The notes under the pieces were generated by a model. It saw only the letters and a program-made list of their open reading frames with translations. It did no database searches and had not been told where the DNA came from. Both the position numbers and the translations under genes were made by a program. 64,000 nucleotides of DNA. Source: Pseudomonadota bacterium (GTDB lineage Bacteria; Pseudomonadota; Gammaproteobacteria; Burkholderiales; Burkholderiaceae_E). The stretch is taken from NCBI GenBank assembly GCA_023389055.1, contig JAEWFA010000047.1, positions 1 to 64,000 of the forward strand. Direction: 5' to 3'. Of the stretch, positions 52,614-61,253 are shown in pieces (the stretch's first letter is position 1; each line of letters starts with the position of its first letter).

Positions 52614-53462
52614 TCACTTCGGCGGCGAGGCGGGCGGCGCCGCCGGAGCGGCACCTCCCGTCCCCGACTCCTGCCGCTCGAGCTCGTCGAGCCATTCCGT
52701 GTCCTCGTCGTACGCCGGCGGCGGATTGCCGTCGTACACCTGGTTGCGCCTGAGCTGGAACCAGCTGTCGCGAATGAACGAGTAACGATCGAGCGCCGCC
52801 TCGTTGACGACGCGCTCGGCATCGAGCAGCCGCTGCCGGTCATCGACCGCGCGCAGCAGATACGCGTTGTTGCGCTGGCCGTGCGAGTCGATCGTGCGCA
52901 GCGGATCGCCCCAGATGTCGACGCCGCGACCCGGCGCGTCGCGAAGCGACGAAGGACCGAGGAACGGCAGGACGAGGTAAGGGCCCGCCGGCACGCCCCA
53001 GCGGCCGAGCGTCTGGCCGAAATCCTCGTTGTGCTTCTCGATTCCGGCCTCGCTGGCGACGTCGAACAGGCCGCCGAAACCGAAGGTCGTGTTGATCATC
53101 ACCCGCCAGGCATCGGAAGCGGCGTGCCCGGGCTTGCCCTGCAACAACTGGTTGACCGCCGTCCAGACGTCCCGAACGTTGCCGTAGGCATTGCCGACCA
53201 TGTCGCGCAGGAAAGCCGGAACGACGTTCTCGTACGCCTTTGCGGTGGGCTTGGCGATCGCCCGGTCGAATGCATCGTTGAACTCGTAGATCGCGCGGTT
53301 CATCGGCTCCAGCGGATCGCGCGACGCAGCGGCGCCGCCTTCGGCTGCGGTGGTCGCGCAACCAGCAAGCGTTGCAGCGACGGCCATCGCCGCGAGCACG
53401 CGCAGCGCCGCGGCCACGGCGGGACCTCGCGCGGGAACCCGTGGAATACGCAGTGCCTTCAT
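52614..53462 (-). CDS. mlaA: Outer-membrane lipoprotein MlaA (VacJ)
   Basis: Removes phospholipid from the outer leaflet. The 282-residue product has a lipobox (T-L-A-G-C, Cys35), D-P-L-E-P-M-N-R-A-I-Y-E-F-N-D, F-L-R-D-M-V-G-N, N-T-T-F-G-F-G-G-L-F-D and F-G-Q-T-L-G-R-W-G-V. The last ~25 residues are a Pro/Ala/Gly-rich tail beyond the usual end. Overlaps mlaD by ATGA. Confidence 0.94.
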   Translation of the reverse strand: MKALRIPRVPARGPAVAAALRVLAAMAVAATLAGCATTAAEGGAAASRDPLEPMNRAIYEFNDAFDRAIAKPTAKAYENVVPAFLRDMVGNAYGNVRDVWTAVNQLLQGKPGHAASDAWRVMINTTFGFGGLFDVASEAGIEKHNEDFGQTLGRWGVPAGPYLVLPFLGPSSLRDAPGRGVDIWGDPLRTIDSHGQRNNAYLLRAVDDRQRLLDAERVVNEAALDRYSFIRDSWFQLRRNQVYDGNPPPAYDEDTEWLDELERQESGTGGAAPAAPPASPPK

Positions 53463-53932
53463 TGTTGCGGCGCTCCCTCCGCCGCACGCCCGTACAGGAA
53501 CTGACCGATCAGGTTCTCGAGAACGACGGCCGACTGCGTCAGCGTGATGCGGTCTCCGTCGGCGAGCATCTCCTCCTCGCCGCCGGGAACGAGCCCGATG
53601 TACTGCTCGCCGAGCAGGCCCGAGGTGAGAATCTTCACCGACGAGTCTTTCGGAAACTTGTATCGCTGGTCGAGCGCCAGCGACACCTCGGCCTGGTAGC
53701 TCTGGTCGTCGAAGCGGACCGACTCGACGCGCCCGACGACGACGCCGGCGCTGCGAACCGCCGCGCGCGGCTTGAGCCCTCCGATGTTGTCGAAGCGCGC
53801 GACGGTGGTATAGGTGGGCCCGAGTCCGACGGCGCTGCTCATGTTTCCTGCGCGCAATGCCAGGAACACGAGCGCGGCGAAGCCGAGCAGCACGAACAGC
53901 CCGACGAGCAGGTCGACTCCCGAACGTTTCAT
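53459..53932 (-). CDS. mlaD: MlaD MCE-domain protein
   Basis: Hexameric lipid-binding ring of the Mla complex. The 157-residue product has the N-terminal helix (L-L-V-G-L-F-V-L-L-G-F), then F-D-N-I-G-G-L-K-P-R-A-A-V, the MCE strand V-G-R-V-E-S-V and L-T-S-G-L-L-G-E-Q-Y-I-G-L-V-P-G-G. It follows mlaE by 41 bp. Confidence 0.94.
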   Translation of the reverse strand: MKRSGVDLLVGLFVLLGFAALVFLALRAGNMSSAVGLGPTYTTVARFDNIGGLKPRAAVRSAGVVVGRVESVRFDDQSYQAEVSLALDQRYKFPKDSSVKILTSGLLGEQYIGLVPGGEEEMLADGDRITLTQSAVVLENLIGQFLYGRAAEGAPQQ

Positions 53933-53973
53933 CTGGCGGATCTCCGCATTTCTTACGCTCCTGCGCAGCGTTC

Positions 53974-54753
53974 TCAGGTCGAGCTGAACATCAGCGCGGT
54001 GAGGATGAAGTCCAGCCCCAGGATCGCCAGCGACGCGCTGACGACCGTCGTCGTCGTGGCGCGGGCGACGCCCTCGGGCGTGGGCTGGGCGTTGTATCCG
54101 ACGAACAGCGCGACGAAGGCAACGGTGAAGCCGAACACCACGCTCTTGATCACGCCGTTGCCGACGTCGTCGAGCCAGTCGACGCCGCTCTGCATCTGCG
54201 ACCAGAACGCCCCCGGGTCGACGCCGATCATCTGCACGCCGACCAGGAACCCGCCGAGCACGCCGAGCGCCGAGAACAACGCCGCGAGCAGCGGCATCGA
54301 GATGACTGCGGCGAGGAAGCGCGGCGCGAGCACGCGGGCGACCGGATCGACCGCCATCATCTCCATCGCGTCGATCTGCTCGCCGGCCTTCATCAGCCCG
54401 ACTTCGGCGGTGAGCGACGTTCCGGCGCGCCCGGCAAACAGCAGCGCGGTGACGACCGGGCCCAGCTCGCGCACCAGCGACAGCGTGACCAGCAGCCCGA
54501 GCGCCTCCTCGGATCCGTAGCGTCGCAGCGTGTAGTAGCCCTGCAGGCCGAGCACGAAGCCTATCAGCAGCCCCGAGACCAGGATGATCGACAACGAGTA
54601 GTTGCCGATGAAGTGGATCTGGTCGACGACCAGCCGCATGCGCCGGATCGAGGCCACGGCCAGCCAGCACAGGCGCAGGAAGAAGCGGGTCGCGCGTCCG
54701 GTGGCGGCAACGACGTCGAGCAGCCAGACGACGGGCAGCAGGACGCGGCTCAT
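53974..54753 (-). CDS. mlaE: MlaE permease
   Basis: Inner-membrane permease of the Mla phospholipid transporter, 259 residues with five to six helices. Family motifs F-V-L-G-L-Q-G-Y-Y, E-L-G-P-V-V-T-A-L-L-F-A-G-R-A-G-T-S-L-T-A-E-V-G-L-M and E-Q-I-D-A-M-E-M-M. No STAS extension, unlike the paralogue at 30820. Confidence 0.95.
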   Translation of the reverse strand: MSRVLLPVVWLLDVVAATGRATRFFLRLCWLAVASIRRMRLVVDQIHFIGNYSLSIILVSGLLIGFVLGLQGYYTLRRYGSEEALGLLVTLSLVRELGPVVTALLFAGRAGTSLTAEVGLMKAGEQIDAMEMMAVDPVARVLAPRFLAAVISMPLLAALFSALGVLGGFLVGVQMIGVDPGAFWSQMQSGVDWLDDVGNGVIKSVVFGFTVAFVALFVGYNAQPTPEGVARATTTTVVSASLAILGLDFILTALMFSST

Positions 54754-54763
54754 CGGGCAGCGC

Positions 54764-55561
54764 TCATGCAGGAAGTCCGAGATCGGCAGCCAGCGGGTTC
54801 GCCTGGTAATGGAACGCGATCGGCCCGTCGACCATGCCGTCGAGGAACTGGCGCACGTTCGGATCGTCGGACTCCCGCATCTCCTCGGGAGTGCCGGCGG
54901 CGGCGATCCGCCCCTGCGCGAGCAGATATACGTAGTCGGCGATCGCGAAGGCGTCCTTGATGTCGTGCGAGACGACGATCGACGCGCAATCGAGCGAGTC
55001 GTTCAAGCGGCGGATCAGCCGCGCGACCGTCGCCAGCGCGACCGGATCCAGGCCGGCGAAGGGCTCGTCGTACATGATCAGCGGCGGATCGAGCGCGATC
55101 GCGCGCGCCAGCGCGACGCGACGCGCCATCCCGCCGGAAAGCTGCGAGGTGCCGAACTGCGCGGCACCCCGAAGGCCCACCGCCTCGAGCTTCATCAGGA
55201 CGAGGTCGCGGATCATCTCCTCGGGCAGGTCGGTGTGCTCGCGAAGCGGGAAGGCGACGTTCTCGAAAGCGGTGAGGTCGGTGAAGAGCGCGCCGAATTG
55301 ATACAGCATGCCCATGCGCCTTCGCAACCGGTACAGGTCGTCCCGATCGAGCGCATGTACGTCACGGCCGTCGAAGACGATGCGCCCCGCCTGCGGGCGC
55401 AACTGCCCGCCGATGAGACGCAGGATCGTCGTCTTGCCGGAGCCCGAGCCGCCGATCAGCGCGACCACCTTGCCGCGCTCGAAGCGCATCGAAACGTCGT
55501 GCAGGATGACGCGTGCGCCGTACCCGAAGCGGACCGAATCCAGCGTGAGGAAGCCAGGCAT
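54764..55561 (-). CDS. mlaF: MlaF ATP-binding protein
   Basis: ATPase of the Mla transporter, 265 residues: Walker A G-G-S-G-S-G-K-T-T, signature L-S-G-G-M-A-R-R, Walker B L-I-M-Y-D-E-P-F-A-G-L-D, switch S-H-D. A C-terminal extension reaches over the neighbouring subunit in this family (Y-Q-A-N-P). First gene of mlaFEDACB, divergent from kdsD. Confidence 0.95.
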   Translation of the reverse strand: MPGFLTLDSVRFGYGARVILHDVSMRFERGKVVALIGGSGSGKTTILRLIGGQLRPQAGRIVFDGRDVHALDRDDLYRLRRRMGMLYQFGALFTDLTAFENVAFPLREHTDLPEEMIRDLVLMKLEAVGLRGAAQFGTSQLSGGMARRVALARAIALDPPLIMYDEPFAGLDPVALATVARLIRRLNDSLDCASIVVSHDIKDAFAIADYVYLLAQGRIAAAGTPEEMRESDDPNVRQFLDGMVDGPIAFHYQANPLAADLGLPA

Positions 55562-55623
55562 CGAACTCAGCTGTCGAAGAGCATGCGTGGAGCGTCGAAC
55601 CCGCGATTCTAACCGGGCGCCCT

Positions 55624-55629
55624 TATACT
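55624..55629 (+). promoter_or_regulatory. -10 box directly before kdsD
   Basis: TATACT (5 of 6) ends 7 nt before the ATG at 55637. No Shine-Dalgarno lies between. It predicts a leaderless kdsD mRNA. No convincing -35. Confidence 0.5.
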
Positions 55630-55636
55630 CGCCCGG

Positions 55637-56653
55637 ATGAGTGAAACCGGCGTCGACAACGCAACGACACCCGCGCGCAGCATCGAACCCGCGCGCCTGC
55701 TCGAGCGCGCGCGCGAGGTCCTGCGCATCGAGGCCGACGCCGTTGCGTCGCTCGCCGAACGCATCGACGAGCACTTCGCCGACGCGTGTCGACTGATCCT
55801 CGACTGTCGCGGCCGCGTCGTCGTCAGCGGAATGGGCAAGTCGGGGCACGTCGCGCGCAAGATCGCCGCCACGCTCGCCTCCACGGGAACGCCGTCGTTC
55901 TTCGTTCACCCGGCCGAAGCGAGTCACGGCGACCTCGGGATGATCACGCGCGACGACGTCTTCATCGCGCTGTCGAACTCGGGAAGCACCGAGGAGCTCG
56001 TCACCATCGTGCCGATCGTAAAGCGCCAGGGTGCACGGCTCGTGGCGATCACCGGCAACGAAGCGTCGCCGCTGGCGCGCGCCGCGGACGTTCACTTGAA
56101 CGCGCGCGTCGATCGCGAGGCCTGCCCGATGAACCTCGCGCCGACGGCGAGCACGACGGCGGCGCTGGCGCTGGGCGATGCGCTCGCAGTGGCGCTGCTC
56201 GACGCGCGCGGCTTCGGCCCCGAGGACTTCGCCCGTTCGCATCCCGGCGGACTGCTCGGCAGGCGCCTGCTCACCCGCGTGACCGATGTGATGCGATCGG
56301 GCGATGCGCTGCCGGCGGTGCGCGCCGGCGCGCGCGTGGTCGACGCGATCATCGAGATCACACGCAAGCGCATGGGGATGACCGCGGTGCTCGACGACGA
56401 CGGGCGCCTGGCGGGGATCTTCACCGACGGCGACCTGCGCCGCCTGCTCGAGCAGGGGCGCGACCTGCGCGAGGTGCGCATCGACGAAGTGATGACGCGC
56501 TCGCCGGCAACGATCGATCCGCTCTCGCTCGCCGCGGAGGCAGTGCGCATCATGGAAGAACGGCGCATCACGCAACTGCTCGTGGTCGGAGAAGAAGCCA
56601 GCCTTGTGGGTGCGCTGAACGTGCACGACCTGCTGGCGGCGAAGATCGTATGA
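55637..56653 (+). CDS. kdsD: Arabinose-5-phosphate isomerase
   Basis: Makes D-arabinose 5-phosphate, the first step of Kdo synthesis for LPS. The 338-residue product has a SIS domain (G-M-G-K-S-G-H-V-A-R-K-I-A-A, S-N-S-G-S-T-E-E, H-P-G-G) and two CBS domains in the C-terminal ~120 residues (G-I-F-T-D-G-D-L-R-R). First gene of the kds-lpt run. Confidence 0.96.
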   Translation: MSETGVDNATTPARSIEPARLLERAREVLRIEADAVASLAERIDEHFADACRLILDCRGRVVVSGMGKSGHVARKIAATLASTGTPSFFVHPAEASHGDLGMITRDDVFIALSNSGSTEELVTIVPIVKRQGARLVAITGNEASPLARAADVHLNARVDREACPMNLAPTASTTAALALGDALAVALLDARGFGPEDFARSHPGGLLGRRLLTRVTDVMRSGDALPAVRAGARVVDAIIEITRKRMGMTAVLDDDGRLAGIFTDGDLRRLLEQGRDLREVRIDEVMTRSPATIDPLSLAAEAVRIMEERRITQLLVVGEEASLVGALNVHDLLAAKIV

Positions 56654-56660
56654 ACAGCCT

Positions 56661-56694
56661 GGTGAAGGGTGAAGCGTGAAAGGCGAAGGAGCGG
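56661..56694 (+). repeat. GGTGAAG-type repeat covering the kdsC start
   Basis: A 34-bp purine stretch made of GGTGAAGG, GTGAAGCG and GTGAAAGGCGAAGG units lies in the kdsD/kdsC gap. It supplies the GTG start codon and the first residues K-G-E-G of kdsC. The tatC C-terminus shows the same V-K-G-E-G peptide from a related repeat. Confidence 0.6.
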
Positions 56695-57245
56695 ATGAGG
56701 CGACGCTTCGTGCCGCCCGCGTACGGCTCGTCGCGCTCGACGTCGACGGCACGCTCACCGATGGGCGTCTGCATATCGGCGGCGACGGCGAGACGATGAA
56801 GTCGTTCTCGGTGCGCGACGGCTTCGGACTGACGCTGCTGCGCGAGGCGGGAATGCGCATCGCGATCGTCACGGCACGGCGATCGAAGATCGTCCAGGCG
56901 CGCGCAGCCGAGCTGCGCATCGAGGACGTTCTGCAGGCGGTGCCCGACAAGGCGCAGGCGCTGCGCGCATTGAGCGAACAACGCAAGGTGCCGCTGGCCG
57001 AGTGCGCCTTCGTGGGCGACGACTGGCCCGACCTGCGCGCGATGGCTCTCGCGGGCCTCGCCGCCACGGTTGCCGATGCGCCCCCCGAAGTTCGCCGGCG
57101 CGCGCACTGGGTATCGACGCTCCCCGCCGGACGCGGCGCCGTACGCGAGTTCGCCGAGTTCGTGCTGCGCGCCAAGGGCGCCTTCGAATCCGCCCTCGCC
57201 CGCTACGCCGCCCCGGCGAGCGGCAGCGAGCGCAACCCGACGTGA
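56676..57245 (+). CDS. kdsC: 3-deoxy-D-manno-octulosonate 8-phosphate phosphatase
   Basis: HAD phosphatase that yields free Kdo. The 189-residue product has L-D-V-D-G-T-L-T-D-G (nucleophile Asp22, acid Asp24), the T-A-R motif, and G-D-D-W-P-D-L. It lacks a cap domain, as KdsC does. The GTG at 56676 is the best start but is part of a repeat; the first ~12 residues have no family counterpart. Confidence 0.93.
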   Translation: MKGEGADEATLRAARVRLVALDVDGTLTDGRLHIGGDGETMKSFSVRDGFGLTLLREAGMRIAIVTARRSKIVQARAAELRIEDVLQAVPDKAQALRALSEQRKVPLAECAFVGDDWPDLRAMALAGLAATVADAPPEVRRRAHWVSTLPAGRGAVREFAEFVLRAKGAFESALARYAAPASGSERNPT

Positions 57246-57576
57246 CGCGCGTCCAGTCCGCGCGAATCGCGCGAACAGGCGTTGCCTGCAAAGGCGCGGG
57301 CCGTCTGTCGCGGGCGCGCTTGTGCGCAGCCGAGAAGCGCAGCAGCGCACAAGCGCGCGCGAAGCGCGCGTCGTTACCACTATCGCGGCGAATGTCCGCA
57401 CGCAGCGAGCGAAGCTCGCGCAGTGAGTTTCGCCGCGCCAGCCGGCGATGCGAGCATCGCAGGGAATCCCCGCGCAGCGGGGGCTGCGCGCCTGCACGCC
57501 TGCGACAGACGGCCAGCGCCTTTGCCCGAGCCCGGCACATCGAGAACGCACGAGGCGCCCCCCGACGGAGCCCCGG
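57246..57576. other. 331-bp gene-free spacer between kdsC and lptC
   Basis: No coding signal is credible here. kdsC and lptC usually lie close together, so this gap is abnormal. It is almost filled by the nested inverted-repeat element at 57288-57525. The short right flank (57526-57576) carries the lptC ribosome site. Confidence 0.8.
57288..57525. repeat. Nested inverted-repeat element (238 bp)
   Basis: Outer arms 57288-57311 and 57502-57525 match 23 of 24 bases as inverted repeats and extend inward with ~15 of 20 more. Inside are at least five perfect hairpins: 14-bp stem 57314-57327/57345-57358; 7-bp stem with GAA loop at 57354-57370; 8-bp stem 57385-57392/57429-57436 enclosing a 6-bp stem with GAA loop at 57405-57419; 7-bp stem 57445-57460; 6-bp stem 57468-57482. 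It could be a MITE- or REP-like insertion, or a structured RNA in the kds-lpt transcript. Both strands fold equally well. Confidence 0.85.
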
Positions 57577-58173
57577 ATGAGGCGCCGCAACTGGGACCAG
57601 CTCGCCGCCGGCGTCTCGATCCTGCTGCTCGCCGGCCTGGCCGCCGGCACCTGGTATCTCGCGATGCAGGCGCAGCGCGAAGAATCCCGCGTGCGTGTCC
57701 ACGCCCCCGCCGGCGAGCCCGACTACTTCCTGGACGATCCGGTGTTCACGCGGATCAACGTCCACGGCGACCCGGTCTACCGGATCTCGGCGCAGCACCT
57801 CATGCACTACCCCGAGGACGGATCGAGCGTGTACCAGTCGCCCGTGCTGGTCAGCGTCGATCCCGCCACCCCGCGCGTGACGGTGCGCGCGGACCAGGGC
57901 CGCTCCAACGCCGACGGCTCGCAGACGGTGCTCACCGGCGACGTCGTGCTGGTACGCGCACCCACCGAGAGCGAGCCGCAGATGACGATCCGCACCGAGA
58001 AGGCGACGATCTTCAGCGACACGCAGATTGCGCAAAGCGACCAGGCGGTTCGGATCGAACGCGGATCTTCCGTCTTGACGGGCGTCGGAATGGAATTCGA
58101 TAATGCGGCCCGCTCGTTGAAGGTCGATTCCCAGGTGACGTTGACCTGGCAGCCGAGGCAAACGTCCCGCTGA
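57577..58173 (+). CDS. lptC: LPS export protein LptC
   Basis: Bitopic inner-membrane protein that passes LPS from LptBFG to LptA. The 198-residue product has one N-terminal helix (~12-30) and a periplasmic beta-jellyroll with D-Y-F-L-D-D-P-V-F-T-R, Y-R-I-S-A-Q-H-L-x-H-Y-P-E-D, and A-I/L-T-G-D-V repeats. GGAG precedes the ATG. It is 3 bp from lptA. Confidence 0.9.
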   Translation: MRRRNWDQLAAGVSILLLAGLAAGTWYLAMQAQREESRVRVHAPAGEPDYFLDDPVFTRINVHGDPVYRISAQHLMHYPEDGSSVYQSPVLVSVDPATPRVTVRADQGRSNADGSQTVLTGDVVLVRAPTESEPQMTIRTEKATIFSDTQIAQSDQAVRIERGSSVLTGVGMEFDNAARSLKVDSQVTLTWQPRQTSR

Positions 58174-58175
58174 TC

Positions 58176-58886
58176 ATGCGCGCGTCCGACGACCTTCCCT
58201 TTCCCTTTCCCTTGCCCGCACCCGTGTCGAAATCGCGCGCAGCGGCGCCGCTCCGCGCATCCGCCCGCTTCCTCGCGCTGACGCTGGCGGCGGCGCTCGC
58301 CGGCGTCGCGACGCCGTCGTTCGCAGCGAAAGGCGACAGCGAGGCGCCCACGCAGGTCGAATCCGACCGGATGCAATACGACGACGCGAAGCAGGTGAAC
58401 GTGTTCATCGGCAACGTCGTGCTGACGAAGGGGACGATCCGACTGGTCGCCGATCGGCTCGTCGTGCGCCAGGACCCGGACGGCTACCAGTACGCGACCG
58501 CCACCGGCGATCTCGCCCGATTCCGACAGAAGCGCGACGCTCCGGGCAACCAATGGGTCGAAGGGCACGCGATGCAGATCGACTACGACGGCAAGGCCGA
58601 AACCGTGCATCTGCAGCGCCAGGCGATGCTGCAGCGAACCGACAACGGGCGGGTCGTCGACGAAGTGCACGGCAAGGACATCCTGTACGAATCGCGCACC
58701 GAGTTCTTCACCGTCGAGGGAGGCGATGCGCGTTCGGGCAGTGCCGAGAACCCCAGCGGACGCGTGCGCGTGGTGATCCAGCCGCGCGAGGACAAGTCGG
58801 GCGCAGCGCCCAAGCCGTCGACTCCCGTCCCGTTGAAACCGGACGAGCGCATCGAAGTTCCCCGGGACAGCGGATCGGGCCGATGA
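58176..58886 (+). CDS. lptA: LPS periplasmic bridge protein LptA
   Basis: Periplasmic beta-jellyroll that forms the LPS bridge. The 236-residue product has a signal peptide ending T-P-S-F-A-A, then E-S-D-R-M-Q-Y-D-D-A-K-Q-V-N-V-F-I-G-N-V-V-L-T-K-G and a second OstA-type strand set. The ATG at 58176 is 2 bp after lptC, but the first 16 residues include a pyrimidine-tract peptide (L-P-F-P-F-P-L-P); GTG at 58224 would give a more normal signal. A Pro-rich tail follows the domain. Stop overlaps lptB (ATGA). Confidence 0.9.
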   Translation: MRASDDLPFPFPLPAPVSKSRAAAPLRASARFLALTLAAALAGVATPSFAAKGDSEAPTQVESDRMQYDDAKQVNVFIGNVVLTKGTIRLVADRLVVRQDPDGYQYATATGDLARFRQKRDAPGNQWVEGHAMQIDYDGKAETVHLQRQAMLQRTDNGRVVDEVHGKDILYESRTEFFTVEGGDARSGSAENPSGRVRVVIQPREDKSGAAPKPSTPVPLKPDERIEVPRDSGSGR

Positions 58887-59653
58887 CGAGGCGCGCGCCG
58901 GCGGACCGGGCCGACAGCCGGTTGGTCGCACGGCACCTGATGAAGGCGTACCACGGCCGCAAGGTCGTGCAGGACGTCTCGCTGGACGTCGCCAGCGGCG
59001 AGGTCGTCGGCCTGCTCGGCCCCAACGGCGCCGGCAAGACGACCTGCTTCTACATGATCGTCGGCCTCGTTCCTTCGGACGGCGGAACGATCGAGCTCGA
59101 CGGCATTCCGATAGGACACCTGCCGATCCACCGGCGCGCGCGGCTGGGCCTGTCGTACCTGCCGCAGGAAGCTTCGGTGTTCCGAAAGCTCAGCGTCGAG
59201 GAGAACATCGTCGCGGTGCTCGAGCTGCAACTCGACGAGCGTGGACGCGCGCTGGGGCGGCAGGAGATCGACGCGCGGCTCGAAACGCTGCTCGCCGAGC
59301 TGCAGATCGAGCACATCCGTTCGAACAGCGCGCAATCGCTTTCGGGCGGCGAACGCCGCCGGGTCGAGATCGCGCGCGCACTGGCCGGCTCGCCCCGGTT
59401 CATCCTGCTCGACGAGCCTTTTGCCGGCATCGACCCGATCGCCGTCATCGAAATCCAGCGAATCGTGCGTTTCCTCAAGGATCGTCGAATCGGCGTGCTC
59501 ATCACCGATCACAACGTGCGCGAAACGCTTGGAATCTGCGACCGCGCGTATATCATCAGGGCTGGTACCGTTCTTGCTTCCGGTCGCCCCGATGAGGTGG
59601 TTCAGAATGAGGACGTCCGCCGGTATTACCTCGGCGAGCACTTCTCCATGTAG
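58883..59653 (+). CDS. lptB: LPS export ABC transporter ATPase LptB
   Basis: ATPase of LptBFG. The 256-residue product has Walker A G-P-N-G-A-G-K-T-T, Y-L-P-Q-E-A-S-V-F-R-K-L-S-V-E-E-N (LptB signature with the Q-loop), L-S-G-G-E-R-R-R, Walker B F-I-L-L-D-E-P-F-A-G-I-D and D-H-N-V-R-E-T-L. Coupled to lptA by ATGA, followed by rpoN after 12 bp. Confidence 0.97.
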   Translation: MTRRAPADRADSRLVARHLMKAYHGRKVVQDVSLDVASGEVVGLLGPNGAGKTTCFYMIVGLVPSDGGTIELDGIPIGHLPIHRRARLGLSYLPQEASVFRKLSVEENIVAVLELQLDERGRALGRQEIDARLETLLAELQIEHIRSNSAQSLSGGERRRVEIARALAGSPRFILLDEPFAGIDPIAVIEIQRIVRFLKDRRIGVLITDHNVRETLGICDRAYIIRAGTVLASGRPDEVVQNEDVRRYYLGEHFSM

Positions 59654-59665
59654 ACGCTGCGGCGC

Positions 59666-61153
59666 ATGAAGCCGTCGCTCCAGCTGCGGCAGACGCAGCA
59701 GCTTGCGCTCACTCCGCAGCTGCAGCAATCGATCCGCCTGCTGCAGCTGTCCACCCTCGAGCTGACCCAGGAAGTCGAGCAGGCGCTCGCCGACAATCCG
59801 TTGCTCGAGCGCCTGGACGACCCGTTCGCCGGCTGCGTTCGGGTGTCGGCCAGCGGCTCGCTCGACAGTCGCGGCTCGTCGGCGGACACCGAAACCGATT
59901 CCCGGCGCGACGACGAAGGCGAGGGCCAGGAGGCCGACTGGAACGCCGAGCGTTGGGAAGACGGGGGCAAGGAAGATCGCGGCGACTGGAACGCCGACGG
60001 CGGGCGCGCGCTCGGAGACGACGACGAACGCGACTACCCGCAGCTTGCCGCCGCAACCGTTTCGCTTCGCGAGCACCTGCTCGAGCAGTTGGCGACGACG
60101 CGCTGCACGCCGCGCGACCGCACGCTCGTCCAGTTGCTGATCGAAGCGCTCGACGACGACGGCTTGCTCGAATCATCGCCTGCCGAAGTGGCGCAGATGC
60201 TCCCCGAGGAACTCGAAGTCTCCAACGAGGAGATCACCACCGCGCTGCGCCTGCTGCAGAGTTTCGATCCGGCCGGCGTCGGAGCGAGCGATCTTCGCGA
60301 ATGCCTGCTGCTACAGCTCGACCGCCGCAGGGCCGACGGCCCGAACGGGCACGACGTCGACGCGCTGCGACTCGCATCGGCGATCGTCGACCGCCACCTC
60401 GACTCGCTCGCTTCGAAGGATTTCCCACGGCTGCGGCGCGCGCTGCGCTGCGACGACGAGTCGCTGCGCCGCGCGCAGGCGTTGATCCTGCAGCTCGACC
60501 CCCGACCGGGCGCAGCCTTCGCTTCCGGGGAGGCGGGCTTCGTCATCCCCGACGTCATCGCGCGCCGCGTGCGCGGCAACTGGATCGCCACGCTGAATCC
60601 GTCGGTGATGCCGCGGCTGCGCGTGAACGACGCGTACGCGCAGATCCTCAAGCGCAACCGGGGCGCCGCGCCGGGCCTGTCGGGTCAATTGCAGGAAGCG
60701 CGATGGCTGATCAAGAACCTGCAGCAGCGCTTCGAGACGATCCTGCGCGTCGCCCAGGCGATCGTCGATCGGCAGCGCGCGTTCTTCTCGCACGGTGCCG
60801 TCGCAATGCGTCCGCTGGTGCTGCGCGAGATCGCCGACGCACTAGGGCTGCACGAGTCGACGATCTCCCGTGTCACGTCGCGCAAGTACATGCTGACCCC
60901 GTTCGGCACCTTCGAACTGAAGTACTTCTTCGGCAGCCGCCTTGCCACCGACAGCGGAGGCGCGGCCTCCAGCACGGCAATCCGCGTGATGATCCGCCAG
61001 CTGATCGAAGCCGAGAGCCCGAGCGATCCGATGCCCGACGGGCGCATCTCCGAGTTGCTCGCCGAACAGGGCTTCGTCGTCGCGCGACGCACGGTGGCAA
61101 AGTACCGCGAGGCGCTGCGCATCCCGACTGTTTCGAGGCGCAAAACGCTGTAG
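59666..61153 (+). CDS. rpoN: RNA polymerase sigma-54 factor
   Basis: Directs transcription from -24/-12 promoters with enhancer-binding activators. The 495-residue product has the Gln-rich region I (Q-T-Q-Q-L-A-L-T-P-Q-L-Q-Q-S-I-R-L-L-Q-L), an acidic region II (~55-120), core-binding domain, HTH, and the RpoN box A473-R-R-T-V-A-K-Y-R481. Gene order lptB-rpoN-hpf-ptsN is the conserved rpoN locus. Confidence 0.97.
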   Translation: MKPSLQLRQTQQLALTPQLQQSIRLLQLSTLELTQEVEQALADNPLLERLDDPFAGCVRVSASGSLDSRGSSADTETDSRRDDEGEGQEADWNAERWEDGGKEDRGDWNADGGRALGDDDERDYPQLAAATVSLREHLLEQLATTRCTPRDRTLVQLLIEALDDDGLLESSPAEVAQMLPEELEVSNEEITTALRLLQSFDPAGVGASDLRECLLLQLDRRRADGPNGHDVDALRLASAIVDRHLDSLASKDFPRLRRALRCDDESLRRAQALILQLDPRPGAAFASGEAGFVIPDVIARRVRGNWIATLNPSVMPRLRVNDAYAQILKRNRGAAPGLSGQLQEARWLIKNLQQRFETILRVAQAIVDRQRAFFSHGAVAMRPLVLREIADALGLHESTISRVTSRKYMLTPFGTFELKYFFGSRLATDSGGAASSTAIRVMIRQLIEAESPSDPMPDGRISELLAEQGFVVARRTVAKYREALRIPTVSRRKTL

Positions 61154-61253
61154 TCTGCCGAACCTTGCGCGCTGTCCGGCACCGGCCTTCGGGCCCACAT
61201 CTTGCGGCGCCCGTCCGTTTCCTCACGAATTCGCTGTCCCACGGAAAACACCC

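Noticed and set aside
54764..57175. An 803-codon frame extending mlaF upstream across kdsD and kdsC
   Set aside because: The MlaF domain begins at the ATG at 55561; the rest is antisense to kdsD and kdsC.
61154..61253. Sigma-54 (-24/-12) promoter near rpoN or ptsN
   Set aside because: No GG-N10-GC arrangement with the TGGCAC/TTGC context was found in the rpoN-hpf or hpf-ptsN gaps.
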